This document shows, one piece after another, positions 42,330 to 51,594 of a DNA stretch of 64,000 bases (its first letter is position 1; every line of letters starts with the position of its first letter). Below the pieces are notes generated by a model. That model was given only the letters and a program-made list of their open reading frames with translations, was not told where the DNA came from and ran no database searches. This stretch comes from Palsa-504 sp963795795 (lineage in GTDB: Bacteria; Actinomycetota; Actinomycetes; Streptosporangiales; Streptosporangiaceae): positions 186,001 to 250,000 of the forward strand of contig CAWCJS010000001.1 of the NCBI GenBank assembly GCA_963795795.1, written 5' to 3'. The translations under genes were made by a program, and so were the position numbers.

Positions 42330-44204
42330 GTGTCACCTAGCCCTGCCCCAGCCCACACCGATCAGGCGGTGATCAGGAACTTCTGCATCATCGCCCACAT
42401 CGATCACGGCAAGTCGACCCTGGCGGACCGGATGCTCCAGTTCACCGGGGTGGTCGAGGGCCGCCAGATGCGCGCGCAGTACCTGGACCGGATGGACATC
42501 GAGCGCGAGCGCGGGATCACGATCAAGAGCCAGGCCGTCCGCCTGCCCTGGAAAAGCGACAATCAGGACTACGTCCTCAACCTGATCGACACCCCCGGCC
42601 ACGTCGACTTCAGCTACGAGGTCTCCCGCAGCCTGGCCGCCTGCGAGGGAGCGGTCCTGCTGGTCGACGCCGCGCAGGGCATCGAGGCGCAGACGCTGGC
42701 CAACCTCTATCTGGCGCTGGGCGCCGACCTGAAGATCATCTCGGTGCTGAACAAGATCGACCTCCCGGCCGCGCAGCCAGACCGCTACGCCGCCGAACTC
42801 GCCGGGATCATCGGCATCGATCCCGCCGAGGTGCTGCGGGTCTCGGCCAAGACCGGGGAGGGCGTCGAGGACCTGCTGCACGAGATCGTCCGCCAGGTCC
42901 CAGCCCCGCACGGCGACCCGGACGCCCCGGCGCGGGCGCTCATCTTCGACTCGATCTACGACACCTACCGCGGCGTGGTCACCTACGTCCGGGTGGTCGA
43001 CGGCCGCCTCAGCAGGCGCGAGCGATCCCTGATGATGTCCACCGGCGCGGCGCACGAGACGCTCGAGGTCGGGGTCATCTCCCCCGAACCCATCCCGAGC
43101 GAGGGCCTGGCCGCCGGCGAGGTCGGCTACCTGATCACCGGGGTCAAGGACGTCAGGCAGGCCCGGGTCGGCGACACCGTGACCAGCGTGGCCCGCCCCG
43201 CGCGCGAGCCGCTGGCCGGCTATGACCACCCCCGGCCGATGGTCTACTCCGGCCTGTACCCGGTCGACGGCGACGACTACCCGGACCTGCGCGACGCGCT
43301 GGACAAGCTGCGGCTGAACGACGCCGCCCTGGTCTACGAGCCGGAGACGAGCGACGCGCTCGGGTTCGGGTTCCGCTGCGGGTTCCTCGGCCTGCTGCAC
43401 ATGGAGATCGTCCGCGAGCGGCTCGAGCGCGAGTTCGACCTGTCGCTGATCTCGACCGCGCCGAACACCGTCTACCGGGTGATCATGGACACCGGCCAGG
43501 AACTCAGGGTAACCAACCCGAGCGACTTCCCCGGAGCGGCCGATGGCGTGGCAGGCAGCCGGGCCGTGAAAGGCAAGGTCGAACACGTCTACGAGCCGGT
43601 CGTCCGCGCCACGGTCATCTCGCCCGCCGAGTACATCGGCACGATCATGGAACTGTGCCAGGCCCGGCGCGGCGCCCTGGTCGGCATGGACTACCTGTCC
43701 GCGGACCGGGTCGAGATCAGGTACAAGCTGCCGCTGGCGGAGATCATCTTCGACTTCTTCGACCAGCTCAAGTCCCGTACCCGCGGCTACGCGTCGCTGG
43801 ACTACGAGCCCGACGGGGAGCAGGAGGCGAACCTGGTCAAGGTCGACATCCTGCTCCAGGGCGTGCCGGTCGACGCGTTCAGCCAGATCGTGCACGCCGA
43901 CGAGGCGCGCGAGTACGGCCTGTCCATGACGGCCAAGCTGAAGGAGCTGATCCCGCGGCAGCAGTTCGAGGTGCCGATCCAGGCGGCCGTCGGCGCCCGC
44001 ATCATCGCCCGGGAGAACATCCGCGCGCTGCGCAAGGACGTGCTGGCCAAGTGCTACGGCGGCGACATCACGCGCAAGCGCAAGCTGCTGGAGAAGCAGA
44101 AGGAAGGCAAGAAGCGGATGAAGACCATCGGGCGGGTCGACGTGCCCCAGGAGGCCTTCGTCGCGGCGCTGTCCACCCAGCCCGCCGACCGCAACAAGCG
44201 ATAA
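42330..44204 (+). CDS. lepA: Elongation factor 4
   Basis: 624 residues, GTG start. The translation-GTPase G domain has AHIDHGKST (22-30), the G2 region RGITIKSQ, DTPGHVDF and NKID. The EF4 C-terminal domain ends VLAKCYGGDITRKRKLLEKQ and KRMKTIGRVDVPQEAF, diagnostic of LepA. It acts on ribosomes during initiation and stress, including back-translocation in vitro. Full length and uninterrupted. In most relatives hemW follows; here two DUF1707 genes lie between. Confidence 0.97.
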   Translation: MSPSPAPAHTDQAVIRNFCIIAHIDHGKSTLADRMLQFTGVVEGRQMRAQYLDRMDIERERGITIKSQAVRLPWKSDNQDYVLNLIDTPGHVDFSYEVSRSLAACEGAVLLVDAAQGIEAQTLANLYLALGADLKIISVLNKIDLPAAQPDRYAAELAGIIGIDPAEVLRVSAKTGEGVEDLLHEIVRQVPAPHGDPDAPARALIFDSIYDTYRGVVTYVRVVDGRLSRRERSLMMSTGAAHETLEVGVISPEPIPSEGLAAGEVGYLITGVKDVRQARVGDTVTSVARPAREPLAGYDHPRPMVYSGLYPVDGDDYPDLRDALDKLRLNDAALVYEPETSDALGFGFRCGFLGLLHMEIVRERLEREFDLSLISTAPNTVYRVIMDTGQELRVTNPSDFPGAADGVAGSRAVKGKVEHVYEPVVRATVISPAEYIGTIMELCQARRGALVGMDYLSADRVEIRYKLPLAEIIFDFFDQLKSRTRGYASLDYEPDGEQEANLVKVDILLQGVPVDAFSQIVHADEAREYGLSMTAKLKELIPRQQFEVPIQAAVGARIIARENIRALRKDVLAKCYGGDITRKRKLLEKQKEGKKRMKTIGRVDVPQEAFVAALSTQPADRNKR

Positions 44205-44247
44205 CCCCTTTTGCCCGAACGAGCCTTGGTGACTGCCCCGCCCCCTG

Positions 44248-44787
44248 CTACGGCCCGGTTTGCGGCCCGACGAACACCGGGATGACGTAGGGCGTCAGGA
44301 CCGCCGGCTGCTGCCCCCCGGGCGGCACGATCACCACCTGGTTCGGCACGGGGACCACGGTCACCTGCTGGAACCCTGGCTGGGGTTGCTTGGTGACGAT
44401 GGCGGTGATCAGCGCGGCCAGCGTGAAGATGATCAGCGCGGTGATGATCAGCGCCGCGGCGGGCCGCCAGCTGGTGGGGCTCGGGGACTTCTCCGGTATC
44501 ACGGCGACCGGCCCGTGCATGGGAGCGAACGGCCCGGCGGGCAGGTCAGCGGTCAGCGTCCACAGGTCCCCGTAGGTGCGCGCGGCGTACGCCTGTCCCA
44601 CCCGGTCGTCGAGTTCGTCCTGGCTGAGCCGCCCTTCCGCGAAGGCCGCCCGGATTATCCCCACGGCCCGCTCGCGGTCCGCGCTGGCCGCCAGCCAGTC
44701 GGGATTCATCCACGGCACCGAGCCGCCGGTGCCGCCGCCGGGCACGCCAAACTGCGGCGGAAATGCCTGAGCTGGACCGTAAGCCAC
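44248..44787 (-). CDS. DUF1707 membrane protein
   Basis: 179 residues, GTG start with GGGAGG upstream. A short Pro/Gly head leads to a DUF1707 domain (ASADRERAVGIIRAAFAEGR, then LDDRVGQAYAARTYGDLWTL; about residues 34-83). One transmembrane helix follows (about 110-130) and a Pro/Val-rich tail. DUF1707 is thought to bind or assemble at the cytoplasmic face of membrane proteins in actinobacteria; function unknown. A paralogous gene lies immediately upstream on the same strand. Confidence 0.85.
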   Translation of the reverse strand: MAYGPAQAFPPQFGVPGGGTGGSVPWMNPDWLAASADRERAVGIIRAAFAEGRLSQDELDDRVGQAYAARTYGDLWTLTADLPAGPFAPMHGPVAVIPEKSPSPTSWRPAAALIITALIIFTLAALITAIVTKQPQPGFQQVTVVPVPNQVVIVPPGGQQPAVLTPYVIPVFVGPQTGP

Positions 44788-44873
44788 GTAAGCCTCCCGC
44801 GGACGCCTTTATTCAGTTTAGACGCGCGACGGGCGCCAGGAGTGCCAATAGGGTGCGGGCCACTCCGGGTGCC

Positions 44874-45650
44874 TCAGGGCGGCGGGATCACTACTTGCCC
44901 GCCACCTGGCGGAAACGGCACCCCCGACTGGACCCCGCCGTTGTGTATAACCGAGCTCGTGACGGCGACCAGCGAGGCGACGATCAGGACCGTCCAGAAG
45001 ATGATCGCCATGTAGCCGAGCACGAGCCCGCCGGTCGCCAGCCCGTCGCCGCGCTGCGCGGTCAGCTTCATCTGCCGCCTGGCGATGTGGCCGCAGATGA
45101 CGGCGGGAATGGCGGTCAGCCCGGCGGTGAAGAACTCGGCCACGCCCAGCACCATCGCGGCGACGGCCATCGAGTTCGTCCCGGAGGCCGCCACGGGCAG
45201 CGGCGGTGCGTAGGCGGGCACCGGCCAGGCCGTCGGGAACGGTCCCGCCGGGAGGTCCGTAACCAGCGCGGCCAGCTCGCCGTACGTGCGGGCGGCGTAC
45301 GCGCGCCCCATCCGGTCGTTGTACTCCTCCTGCGTGACCCGGCCCTCGGCGAACCCGGCCTTCAGCACGTCGACCGTACGCTCCCGGTCCGTGGAGGCCG
45401 CGCGCATCGACGGGTTCATCGCGACCGGGTACCCGGTCGGCGGGACCTGCGGCGGCGGAGCCATCGGGTAGCCCATCGGCGCCGGGGGGACCGCGTAGGT
45501 GGCGGGTGGCGGGGGCACCTGGTAAGCGGCGGTAGGCGGCACCGGGTATTCGCCCGGCGGCGTCGCGGGGTAACCGGGCGGCGGGACCTGGGAGGGGTCA
45601 GGCGTGTACCTGGGGTACTGGGCGGGCCACTCCCACTGGTTATCTGCCAC
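44874..45650 (-). CDS. DUF1707/DUF4190 membrane protein
   Basis: 258 residues from a GTG with GGGAGG upstream; the longer in-frame reading is rejected because it runs antisense through hemW. A Pro/Tyr-rich head (about 1-75; PPPGYPATPPGEYPVPP) precedes a DUF1707 domain (STDRERTVDVLKAGFAEGR to AARTYGELAALV; about 85-133). Two transmembrane helices of DUF4190 type follow (MAVAAMVLGVAEFFTAGLTA and LVLGYMAIIFWTVLIVASLV). It is the upstream partner of the other DUF1707 gene, 86 bases apart. Function unknown. Confidence 0.85.
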   Translation of the reverse strand: MADNQWEWPAQYPRYTPDPSQVPPPGYPATPPGEYPVPPTAAYQVPPPPATYAVPPAPMGYPMAPPPQVPPTGYPVAMNPSMRAASTDRERTVDVLKAGFAEGRVTQEEYNDRMGRAYAARTYGELAALVTDLPAGPFPTAWPVPAYAPPLPVAASGTNSMAVAAMVLGVAEFFTAGLTAIPAVICGHIARRQMKLTAQRGDGLATGGLVLGYMAIIFWTVLIVASLVAVTSSVIHNGGVQSGVPFPPGGGQVVIPPP

Positions 45651-45720
45651 CGGTGCCTCCCGTTGACGCGGTAGACGCGCCTGCCGTGAACGCGTACCTT
45701 CCAGTCTAAGCTGTGCTAGC

Positions 45721-45833
45721 CCCCGGGGGGATACCCCCCGGTGACCCCCCGCATAGGGGGGACTGCCCGTCCCCCCTATCACCCCCCTGGCCCGCCACCC
45801 GCGAAACCTCCGGGCGGCGGGTAGGGGGGGGGG
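45721..45833. other. Cluster of G/C homopolymer tracts and hairpin before hemW
   Basis: Runs of five to ten G or C are packed here. ATAGGGGGG and CCCCCCTAT form a perfect 9-bp inverted repeat around a 9-base loop (45753-45779), and a run of ten G occurs at about 45824-45833. Next to it, up to the hemW start, imperfect CTGGGCGG/GCGTG units repeat. The tracts could form G-quadruplexes. They are also hard to sequence accurately. Confidence 0.7.
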
Positions 45834-45920
45834 CGTCACGGGGCGGGTTGCGTGGCTGGGCGGGCGGCGTGCTGGGCGGCGTGACTGGCGGGTCGCGGAC
45901 TGGGCGGGTAGCGTGACTGC

Positions 45921-47152
45921 ATGCCTGGCGCCCTGCCCGACGGCGAGCCCGTGCCCGCCGACGGGAGCCTGCCGGACAGCGCGCGCGGCGGGCTGGGCCA
46001 GCGGCCGTTCGGGATCTACGTGCACGTGCCGTTCTGCGTGACCCGCTGCGGCTACTGCGATTTCAACACCTACACCGCCGCCGAGCTCGGCGGGCGCGAG
46101 GGCGGCTCCGCCGTCTCGCCGGACACCTACGCGAGCCTGGCCATCGCCGAGATCGCCTTCGCCCGGGCCGCGCTCGGTCCCGCGGATCTCCCGGTGAGCA
46201 CGGTGTTCTTCGGCGGCGGAACGCCGACGCTGCTGGCCCCGGCCGCGCTCGGCGCCATCCTGCGGGCCATCGACGCCGAGTTCGGCCTGGCCCCCGGGGC
46301 CGAGGTGACGTCGGAGGCCAACCCGGAGAGCGTGGACGCGGGCAGGCTGGGCGAGTTGCGGGCCCAGGGCGTGACCCGCATGTCGTTCGGGATGCAGAGC
46401 GCCGTCCCCGGCGTGCTCGCCGTCCTGGACCGGGTGCACTCGGCCCGGGCGCCCGGCGCGCTGCGTCGCGTGGGCCCGCGCCGCCGGTTTCGAGCACGTC
46501 AGCCTCGACCTGATCTACGGAACCCCGGGAGAGTCCGCCGCGGACTGGCGGCGCTCGGTGGAGGCCGCGATCGCCGCCGGGCCCGATCACGTGTCGGCCT
46601 ACGCGCTGACCGTGGAGGACGGGACGCGGCTGGCCGCGCGCGTCCGCCGCGGCGAGCTGGCCGCCCCGACGACGACGTGCTCGCCGAGCGCTACCTCGCC
46701 GCCGACTACGAGCTCGCCGCCGCGGGCCTGACCTGGTACGAGATCTCGAACTGGGCCACGGGCCCCCCGGCCAGGTGCGCGCACAACGTGCTGTACTGGA
46801 CCGGCGGCGACTGGTGGGGGATCGGGCCGGGGGCGCACGGCCACGTCGGCGGGACCCGGTGGTGGAATGTGCGGCACCCGGCCGCCTACGGCGCGAGGAT
46901 CGCCTGCGGGGTCAGCCCCGGCCAGGCCAGGGAAGTCCTGACCGGGGGCGAACACAGGCTCGAACGCGTCATGCTGCTCACCCGCCTGGCCGAGGGTGCC
47001 CGGTCGCCGAGCTCGCCGGCCGGGCGCGACGGCGCGGCGGCCGTCGTCGCGGACGGGCTGGCCGACCGGGCGGCCTACGAGCAGGGCCGGATCGTCCTCA
47101 CCGCCGCGGCCGGCTGTTCGCGGACACCGTGGCCCGCGCGCTGACCGAGTGA
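45921..47152 (+). pseudogene. hemW: HemW-like radical SAM heme chaperone, several frameshifts
   Basis: The first 170 residues are a normal HemW: GIYVHVPFCVTRCGYCDFNT has the radical-SAM Cys39, Cys43 and Cys46, followed by FFGGGTPTLL and EANPES. Then frames switch: near 46443 one base too many (the true reading continues CVAWARAAGFEHVSLDLIYG), near 46666 one base too few (continuing DDDVLAERYLAADYELAAAG), a pair of shifts between about 46999 and 47025, and one near 47107, after which FADTVARALTE ends at the stop given here. All parts of the family are present in order, so the gene was recently intact or the sequence contains errors. HemW inserts heme into respiratory proteins. Confidence 0.85.
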
Positions 47153-47153
47153 C

Positions 47154-47654
47154 TCACCTGACGATGCGCGCGCAGATCCACGCGGGCGCCGCATTCGGCG
47201 CGCCGCGGTTCGCCGCGACGATCCCGCGGATGAGGTACCGCACCGTGGTCAGCCAGAGCGCGAGGGCGATCGGGATCGCGATGACCAGGGCGGTGCCGGG
47301 GCTGTCCAAGGCGAGCACGCCGCCGAGGATCAGGCAGCACACCGCGTACAGCAGCCCGGTCAGCGACTGGTTCATCGCCATGGCGCCGTGGTAGCGCGTG
47401 AACGGCGAGATCCTCCTGCCGATCAGGTAGACCCCGAGCGGGATAACCGGGCCGGTGAAGACGGCGCCGAGGTAACCGAGGATCGCCAGGGTCACCTCGG
47501 AGTCCCGAACGGCCTGGACCTCGGGCCCCCGGCCGACCTGGACCTCGAGGGCCTGGACCTCCGGCCCCCGGTGGCCTGGCCGCCGCCGGCCTGTCGGTAC
47601 GCCAGAGGTCGGCCGGGCCTTGCGCTGTCGGGATAGCGGCGGCTTGCTCGTCAT
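47154..47654 (-). CDS. DUF4870 membrane protein
   Basis: 166 residues. A charged, Pro-rich N-terminal part with a repeated GPEVQA/ALEVQ motif (about 28-50) is followed by a DUF4870-type membrane domain: LAILGYLGAVFTGPVIPLGV, then LIGRRISPFTRYHGAMAMNQ and two further helices. The H-x-A-x-x-x-N pattern around the second helix is typical of this family, which resembles Tic20-like membrane proteins. Function unknown. It ends one base after the hemW reading frame on the other strand. Confidence 0.8.
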   Translation of the reverse strand: MTSKPPLSRQRKARPTSGVPTGRRRPGHRGPEVQALEVQVGRGPEVQAVRDSEVTLAILGYLGAVFTGPVIPLGVYLIGRRISPFTRYHGAMAMNQSLTGLLYAVCCLILGGVLALDSPGTALVIAIPIALALWLTTVRYLIRGIVAANRGAPNAAPAWICARIVR

Positions 47655-47683
47655 CGGTCCTCGCGGGTCGGCCGGCCGCCACG

Positions 47684-48526
47684 CTAGTCACTCCCCGGCG
47701 CGGTGACGAAATCGATCAGCTCCTCGACCCGGCCGAGCAATTCGGGCTCCAGATCCGCGTAGCTCGTGACCGAGCGCAGGATGGCCTGCCAGGCAGCCGG
47801 CACGTCCGGCGGCCACCCGATGGCCCGCAGCACGCCTTCCTTCCAGGGCTGCCCGGGCGGGACGTCCGGCCAGCGCGCGATCCCGACCGCGGCCGGGCGC
47901 ACCGCGGCCCAGATGTCGATGAACGGGTGCCCCGCGATGAGCACGTCGGGCGACCGGACGCCGGCCGCGATCCTGCTCTCCTTAGAGCCGCCGACCAGGT
48001 GGTCGACGAGCGCGCCGAGGCGGCGGCCGGGTCCGGGGGAGAAGGCCGCGACGATGGCCGGCAGGTCGTCGATGCCTTCCAGGTACTCGACCACGACGCC
48101 GACGTCGCGCAGGTCGGCGCCCCAGATCTTCTCGACGAGCTCGGCATCGTGCCTGCCCTCGACGTATATCCGGCTGGCCCGGGCCACCTGGGCCCGCCGG
48201 GCCGGAGGCGCCACGGAACCGGAGGCCGTCCTGGCCGGCGCGGACGCCGCCGGGGCGGCCCGGACGAGGGTGACGGGCTGACCGTCGAGCAGGAAGGCTC
48301 CCGGGGTGAGCGGGAAGACGCGCCGGCGGCCGTGCCGGTCTTCGAGCGTCACCGCGCCCTTCTCCCAGGCGACCACCGCGCCGCAGAACCGGCCCTCGGC
48401 GTCCTCTACCACCAGGCCGGGCTCGGCCTCGACCTGCGGCACCTCGCGCTGCCCGGGGCGCCGCCTGGCCAGGCGGCCCGGCTGTCCCGCGGCGAGTGGG
48501 TCTGCACCGTATTGCCTGCGCCACAC
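47684..48526 (-). CDS. DUF3097 family protein
   Basis: 280 residues, GTG start preceded by AAGGAGG. Matches the DUF3097 family that usually sits next to hrcA in actinomycetes. Recognisable blocks are RIYVEGRHDAELVEKIWGAD (about 118-137), GALVDHLVGGSKESRIA (about 170-186) and HPFIDIWAAVRP (about 200-211). The DAELVEKIW/LVDHLV pattern suggests a Toprim-like fold, which would imply a nucleic-acid enzyme, but this is not established. It is divergent from hrcA. Confidence 0.88.
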   Translation of the reverse strand: MWRRQYGADPLAAGQPGRLARRRPGQREVPQVEAEPGLVVEDAEGRFCGAVVAWEKGAVTLEDRHGRRRVFPLTPGAFLLDGQPVTLVRAAPAASAPARTASGSVAPPARRAQVARASRIYVEGRHDAELVEKIWGADLRDVGVVVEYLEGIDDLPAIVAAFSPGPGRRLGALVDHLVGGSKESRIAAGVRSPDVLIAGHPFIDIWAAVRPAAVGIARWPDVPPGQPWKEGVLRAIGWPPDVPAAWQAILRSVTSYADLEPELLGRVEELIDFVTAPGSD

Positions 48527-48602
48527 GGGGTATGTCCTCCTTTGTGATCATGACCGCGGCGGTTCGCCTCGCTGTCGCGCGCCGGGAACTTGTTGGACGC
48601 AA

Positions 48603-48634
48603 TAGACTTAGCACTCGGTCCCTGGGAGTGCCAA
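48603..48634 (+). promoter_or_regulatory. CIRCE operator with -10 motif before hrcA
   Basis: TTAGCACTC, nine bases, then GAGTGCCAA (48608-48634) matches the CIRCE consensus with one mismatch in the right arm (C for T). A TAGACT -10 motif overlaps its left edge. HrcA binds CIRCE and represses its own operon until heat shock, so hrcA-dnaJ is autoregulated. Confidence 0.92.
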
Positions 48635-48647
48635 GGAGGTGGTACAC

Positions 48648-49661
48648 GTGCTTGACGAGCGGAAGCTCACGGTCCTGCGGGCGATCGTCGAGGACTACGT
48701 GTCCACCACCGAGCCGGTGGGATCCAAGTCGCTGGTGGACCGGCACCACTTCGACGTGTCCCCGGCGACGATCCGCAACGACATGGCGGTGCTGGAGGAG
48801 CAGGGCTTCATCGCGCAGCCGCACACCAGCGCCGGGCGGATCCCCACCGACAAGGGGTACCGGCTGTTCGTCGACCGGCTGTCGGGCGTCAAGCCGCTGT
48901 CCGCCGCCGAGCGCCGCGCCATCGAGACGTTCCTGGGCGGAGCGGTCAGCCTGGACGACATCGTGATGCGGACGGTCAGGCTGCTCGTCCAGCTGACCCG
49001 CCAGGTCGCCGTGGTCCAGTACCCGTCGCTCACCAGGTCCGCGATCCGGCACATCGAGCTCGTCCCGCTGGCCCCGACCAAGCTGCTGCTGGTGCTGATC
49101 ACCGACACGGGCCGGGTGGAGCAGCGCACCGTCGACCTGCCTGACCCCTGGGACGACGAGTCGGTCTCCCACGTGCGCGCGGTGGTGAACGCCTGCCTGG
49201 ACGGGCATAAGCTGGCCGACGCCGCCACCATGGTCACCGACCTGTCCGATCGGATCCCGGCCGAGGAGCGCGCGAACGCCAACGCCGTGTTCTCCGTCCT
49301 GCTGGCCAGCCTGATCGAGCGGAGCGAGGAGAAGATCGTGTTCGGCGGGGCCGCGAACCTCGCCCCCCATGACTTCAGCCGGGGCCTGCGGGAAGTGCTG
49401 GAGGCCCTGGAAGAACAGGTGGTGCTGATGCGGCTCCTCGGGGAGGCGAACGAGCCCTCCAACCTGATGGTCAGGATCGGCTCGGAGAACCCGGTCGCGG
49501 GCCTGCACGCCACGTCGGTGGTGTCCACGGGGTACGGGAGCGCCGCCCAGCCGCTGGCCAAGCTCGGCGTCCTGGGCCCGACCCGGATGGACTACCCGGG
49601 CACGATGGGCGCGGTGCGCGCGGTGGCGCGGTACGTCGGTCAGATCCTGATGGAGTCCTAG
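48648..49661 (+). CDS. hrcA: Heat-inducible transcription repressor HrcA
   Basis: 337 residues from the GTG that follows AAGGAGG by 10 bases; a GTG three codons earlier overlaps the ribosome site and is rejected. The winged helix reads MLDERKLTVLRAIVEDYVST and PVGSKSLVDRHHFDVSPATI, then RNDMAVLEEQGFIAQPHTSA. The GAF-like dimer domain and the end YGSAAQPLAKLGVLGPTRMD are complete. It represses its own operon through CIRCE, with GroEL-dependent folding as the usual thermosensor. It overlaps dnaJ by one base. Confidence 0.96.
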   Translation: MLDERKLTVLRAIVEDYVSTTEPVGSKSLVDRHHFDVSPATIRNDMAVLEEQGFIAQPHTSAGRIPTDKGYRLFVDRLSGVKPLSAAERRAIETFLGGAVSLDDIVMRTVRLLVQLTRQVAVVQYPSLTRSAIRHIELVPLAPTKLLLVLITDTGRVEQRTVDLPDPWDDESVSHVRAVVNACLDGHKLADAATMVTDLSDRIPAEERANANAVFSVLLASLIERSEEKIVFGGAANLAPHDFSRGLREVLEALEEQVVLMRLLGEANEPSNLMVRIGSENPVAGLHATSVVSTGYGSAAQPLAKLGVLGPTRMDYPGTMGAVRAVARYVGQILMES

Positions 49662-50806
49662 TGGCCACGGACTACTACGCCCTGCTCAAGATCCGCCGGG
49701 ACGCGACGCAGGAAGAGGTCAAGCGAGCGTACCGGCGGCTGGCGCGCGAGCTGCACCCGGACGTGAACCCGGACCCCGAGACCCAGGAGCGGTTCAAGGA
49801 GATCACCCAGGCCTACGAGGTGCTGTCCGACACGGACAAGCGCCGGATGTACGACATGGGCGTCGATCCGTTCGCCCCGGCCGGGTCGGGCGCCGGGGCC
49901 GGCCCGTTCGGGTCAGGGTTCTCGCCGTTTACGGACCTGATCGAGCAATTCCTCGGCGGGACGGTCGGCGGGGCCACGCGCGGGCCGCGCAGCCGGGCGC
50001 AGCGCGGCCGCAACGCGACGATCAGGCTCGAGCTGGACCTCTCGGAGTGCTCGTTCGGCACCACCCGCGAGCTCACCGTGGACACGGCCGTGGTCTGCCC
50101 CACCTGCTCGGGTGAGGGCACCGCGCCGGGCACCCACCCGCAGACCTGTGACATCTGCGGCGGGCGCGGCGAGGTGAACCAGGTCACCCGCACCTTCACG
50201 ATCCAGATGGTGGTGCCCAGGCCGTGCCCGGGCTGCGGGGGGTACGGGACCGTGCTGGTGCGGCCCTGCCACGAGTGCGACGGCGACGGCCGGGTGCGGA
50301 CCAGGCGGACGATCAAGGTCCGGATCCCCGCGGGCGTGGAGGACGGCACGCATATCCAGCTCGCCGGCGAGGGCGAGGTCGGCCCGGGCGGCGGTCCGCC
50401 CGGCGACCTGTTCCTTGAGATCGCGCAGCGCCCGCACGCCATCTTCGAGCGGCAGGGCGACGACCTGCACTGCACGCTGACCATCCCGATGGTGGCCGCG
50501 GCGCTGGGGGCGACGCTCCCGGTCGAGAGCCTGGACGGGCCCGCCGACATCGACATCCGCCCGGGTACCCAGTCCGGGCAGGTCATCCCGCTGTACGGCC
50601 AGGGCGTCCGGCACCTGAACGGCAACGGGCGCGGTGACCTGATCGTCCACGTCTCGGTCGAGACGCCGACCAAGCTCGACCCGGAGCAGGAAAAGCTCCT
50701 GCGCGACCTGGCCAAGCTGCGCGGCGAGGAAGCGCCGCCCGGCCGGTTCGTGCCGGGGCAGCAGGGGTTCTTCTCCAGGCTGCGCGACGCGTTCAACGGC
50801 CGCTGA
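49661..50806 (+). CDS. dnaJ: Chaperone DnaJ
   Basis: 381 residues. The J domain has the HPD motif at 32-34, then a Gly/Phe-rich region (about 70-115). The zinc region holds four CxxC pairs (Cys146/149, 163/166, 189/192, 203/206). The C-terminal substrate-binding domains end PGRFVPGQQGFFSRLRDAF. It is the hrcA-linked DnaJ2 of actinobacteria and delivers clients to DnaK. Start GTG overlaps the hrcA stop. Confidence 0.96.
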   Translation: MATDYYALLKIRRDATQEEVKRAYRRLARELHPDVNPDPETQERFKEITQAYEVLSDTDKRRMYDMGVDPFAPAGSGAGAGPFGSGFSPFTDLIEQFLGGTVGGATRGPRSRAQRGRNATIRLELDLSECSFGTTRELTVDTAVVCPTCSGEGTAPGTHPQTCDICGGRGEVNQVTRTFTIQMVVPRPCPGCGGYGTVLVRPCHECDGDGRVRTRRTIKVRIPAGVEDGTHIQLAGEGEVGPGGGPPGDLFLEIAQRPHAIFERQGDDLHCTLTIPMVAAALGATLPVESLDGPADIDIRPGTQSGQVIPLYGQGVRHLNGNGRGDLIVHVSVETPTKLDPEQEKLLRDLAKLRGEEAPPGRFVPGQQGFFSRLRDAFNGR

Positions 50807-50819
50807 CCCGGGGCCGACG

Positions 50820-51554
50820 GTGCCGCAGCCGCCTGTCTTCTACGCCGGCCGCGCGGACCTGGACGGCGAGGTCGTCGTCTTGTCCGGGGCCGAGGGGCGG
50901 CACGCGGCCACCGTCCGCCGGCTGCGCCCCGGCGAGCGCGCCGACGTCAGCGACGGCGCCGGCCTGGTGGCCGAGTGCGTAGTCACGGCCCGTGGCAGCG
51001 ACGGTCTTGAGCTGGCCGTGCGCGCCAGGCGCGAGGTGCCCCGCCCGGACCCCGCGATCACCGTGGTCCAGGCCATTCCGAAGGGTGACCGGGGCGAGGC
51101 CGCCGTTGAGGGCCTGACCGAGGTCGGCGTGGACCGCATCGTCCCCTGGGCTGCGGCTCGCTGCGTCGCCGTCTGGGCGGGCGAGCGCGGAGCGCACTCG
51201 CTGGCGCGGTGGCGGTCAACCGCGCGGGAGGCCGCCAAGCAGTCCCGCCGGGCCTGGCTACCCGAGGTGACCGAGCCCGCCTCGACCGGCCAGGTCGCGG
51301 CCATGATCGCGGCGGTCTCCTGCGCGATCGTCCTCGACCCCGAGGCCGCGGACAGCCTCGGTCGCCTGGAGCCGCCGCCCTCCGGCGACCTGCTCGTCGT
51401 GGTCGGGCCCGAGGGCGGGATCACCGACGACGAGGGCCAGGTCTTCCTGACGGCCGGCGCCATCGCCCGCGGGCTCGGGCCCACGGTGCTGCGTACGTCG
51501 ACGGCCGGGATCGTCGCGGCCGCCGTGCTGCTGAGCCGCGGCGGCCGCTGGTAA
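50820..51554 (+). CDS. rsmE: 16S rRNA m3U1498 methyltransferase
   Basis: 244 residues, GTG start 13 bases after dnaJ. The PUA-like N-terminal domain (LSGAEGRHAATVRRLRPGER) and the SPOUT knot are clear: VVQAIPKGDRGEAAVEGLTE (about 82-101), then VVGPEGGITDDEG (about 197-209) and LGPTVLRTSTAGIVAAAVLL (about 221-240). It methylates N3 of U1498 in 16S rRNA. Conserved position after dnaJ. Confidence 0.95.
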   Translation: MPQPPVFYAGRADLDGEVVVLSGAEGRHAATVRRLRPGERADVSDGAGLVAECVVTARGSDGLELAVRARREVPRPDPAITVVQAIPKGDRGEAAVEGLTEVGVDRIVPWAAARCVAVWAGERGAHSLARWRSTAREAAKQSRRAWLPEVTEPASTGQVAAMIAAVSCAIVLDPEAADSLGRLEPPPSGDLLVVVGPEGGITDDEGQVFLTAGAIARGLGPTVLRTSTAGIVAAAVLLSRGGRW

Positions 51555-51594
51555 GAGGGCGCCGCTGGTAAGAACGGGACGGACGGCCCCGCTA

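Noticed and set aside
42333..43895. 520-residue frame antisense to lepA
   Set aside because: Asp/Val/Gly/Arg-rich shadow of a conserved GTPase gene.
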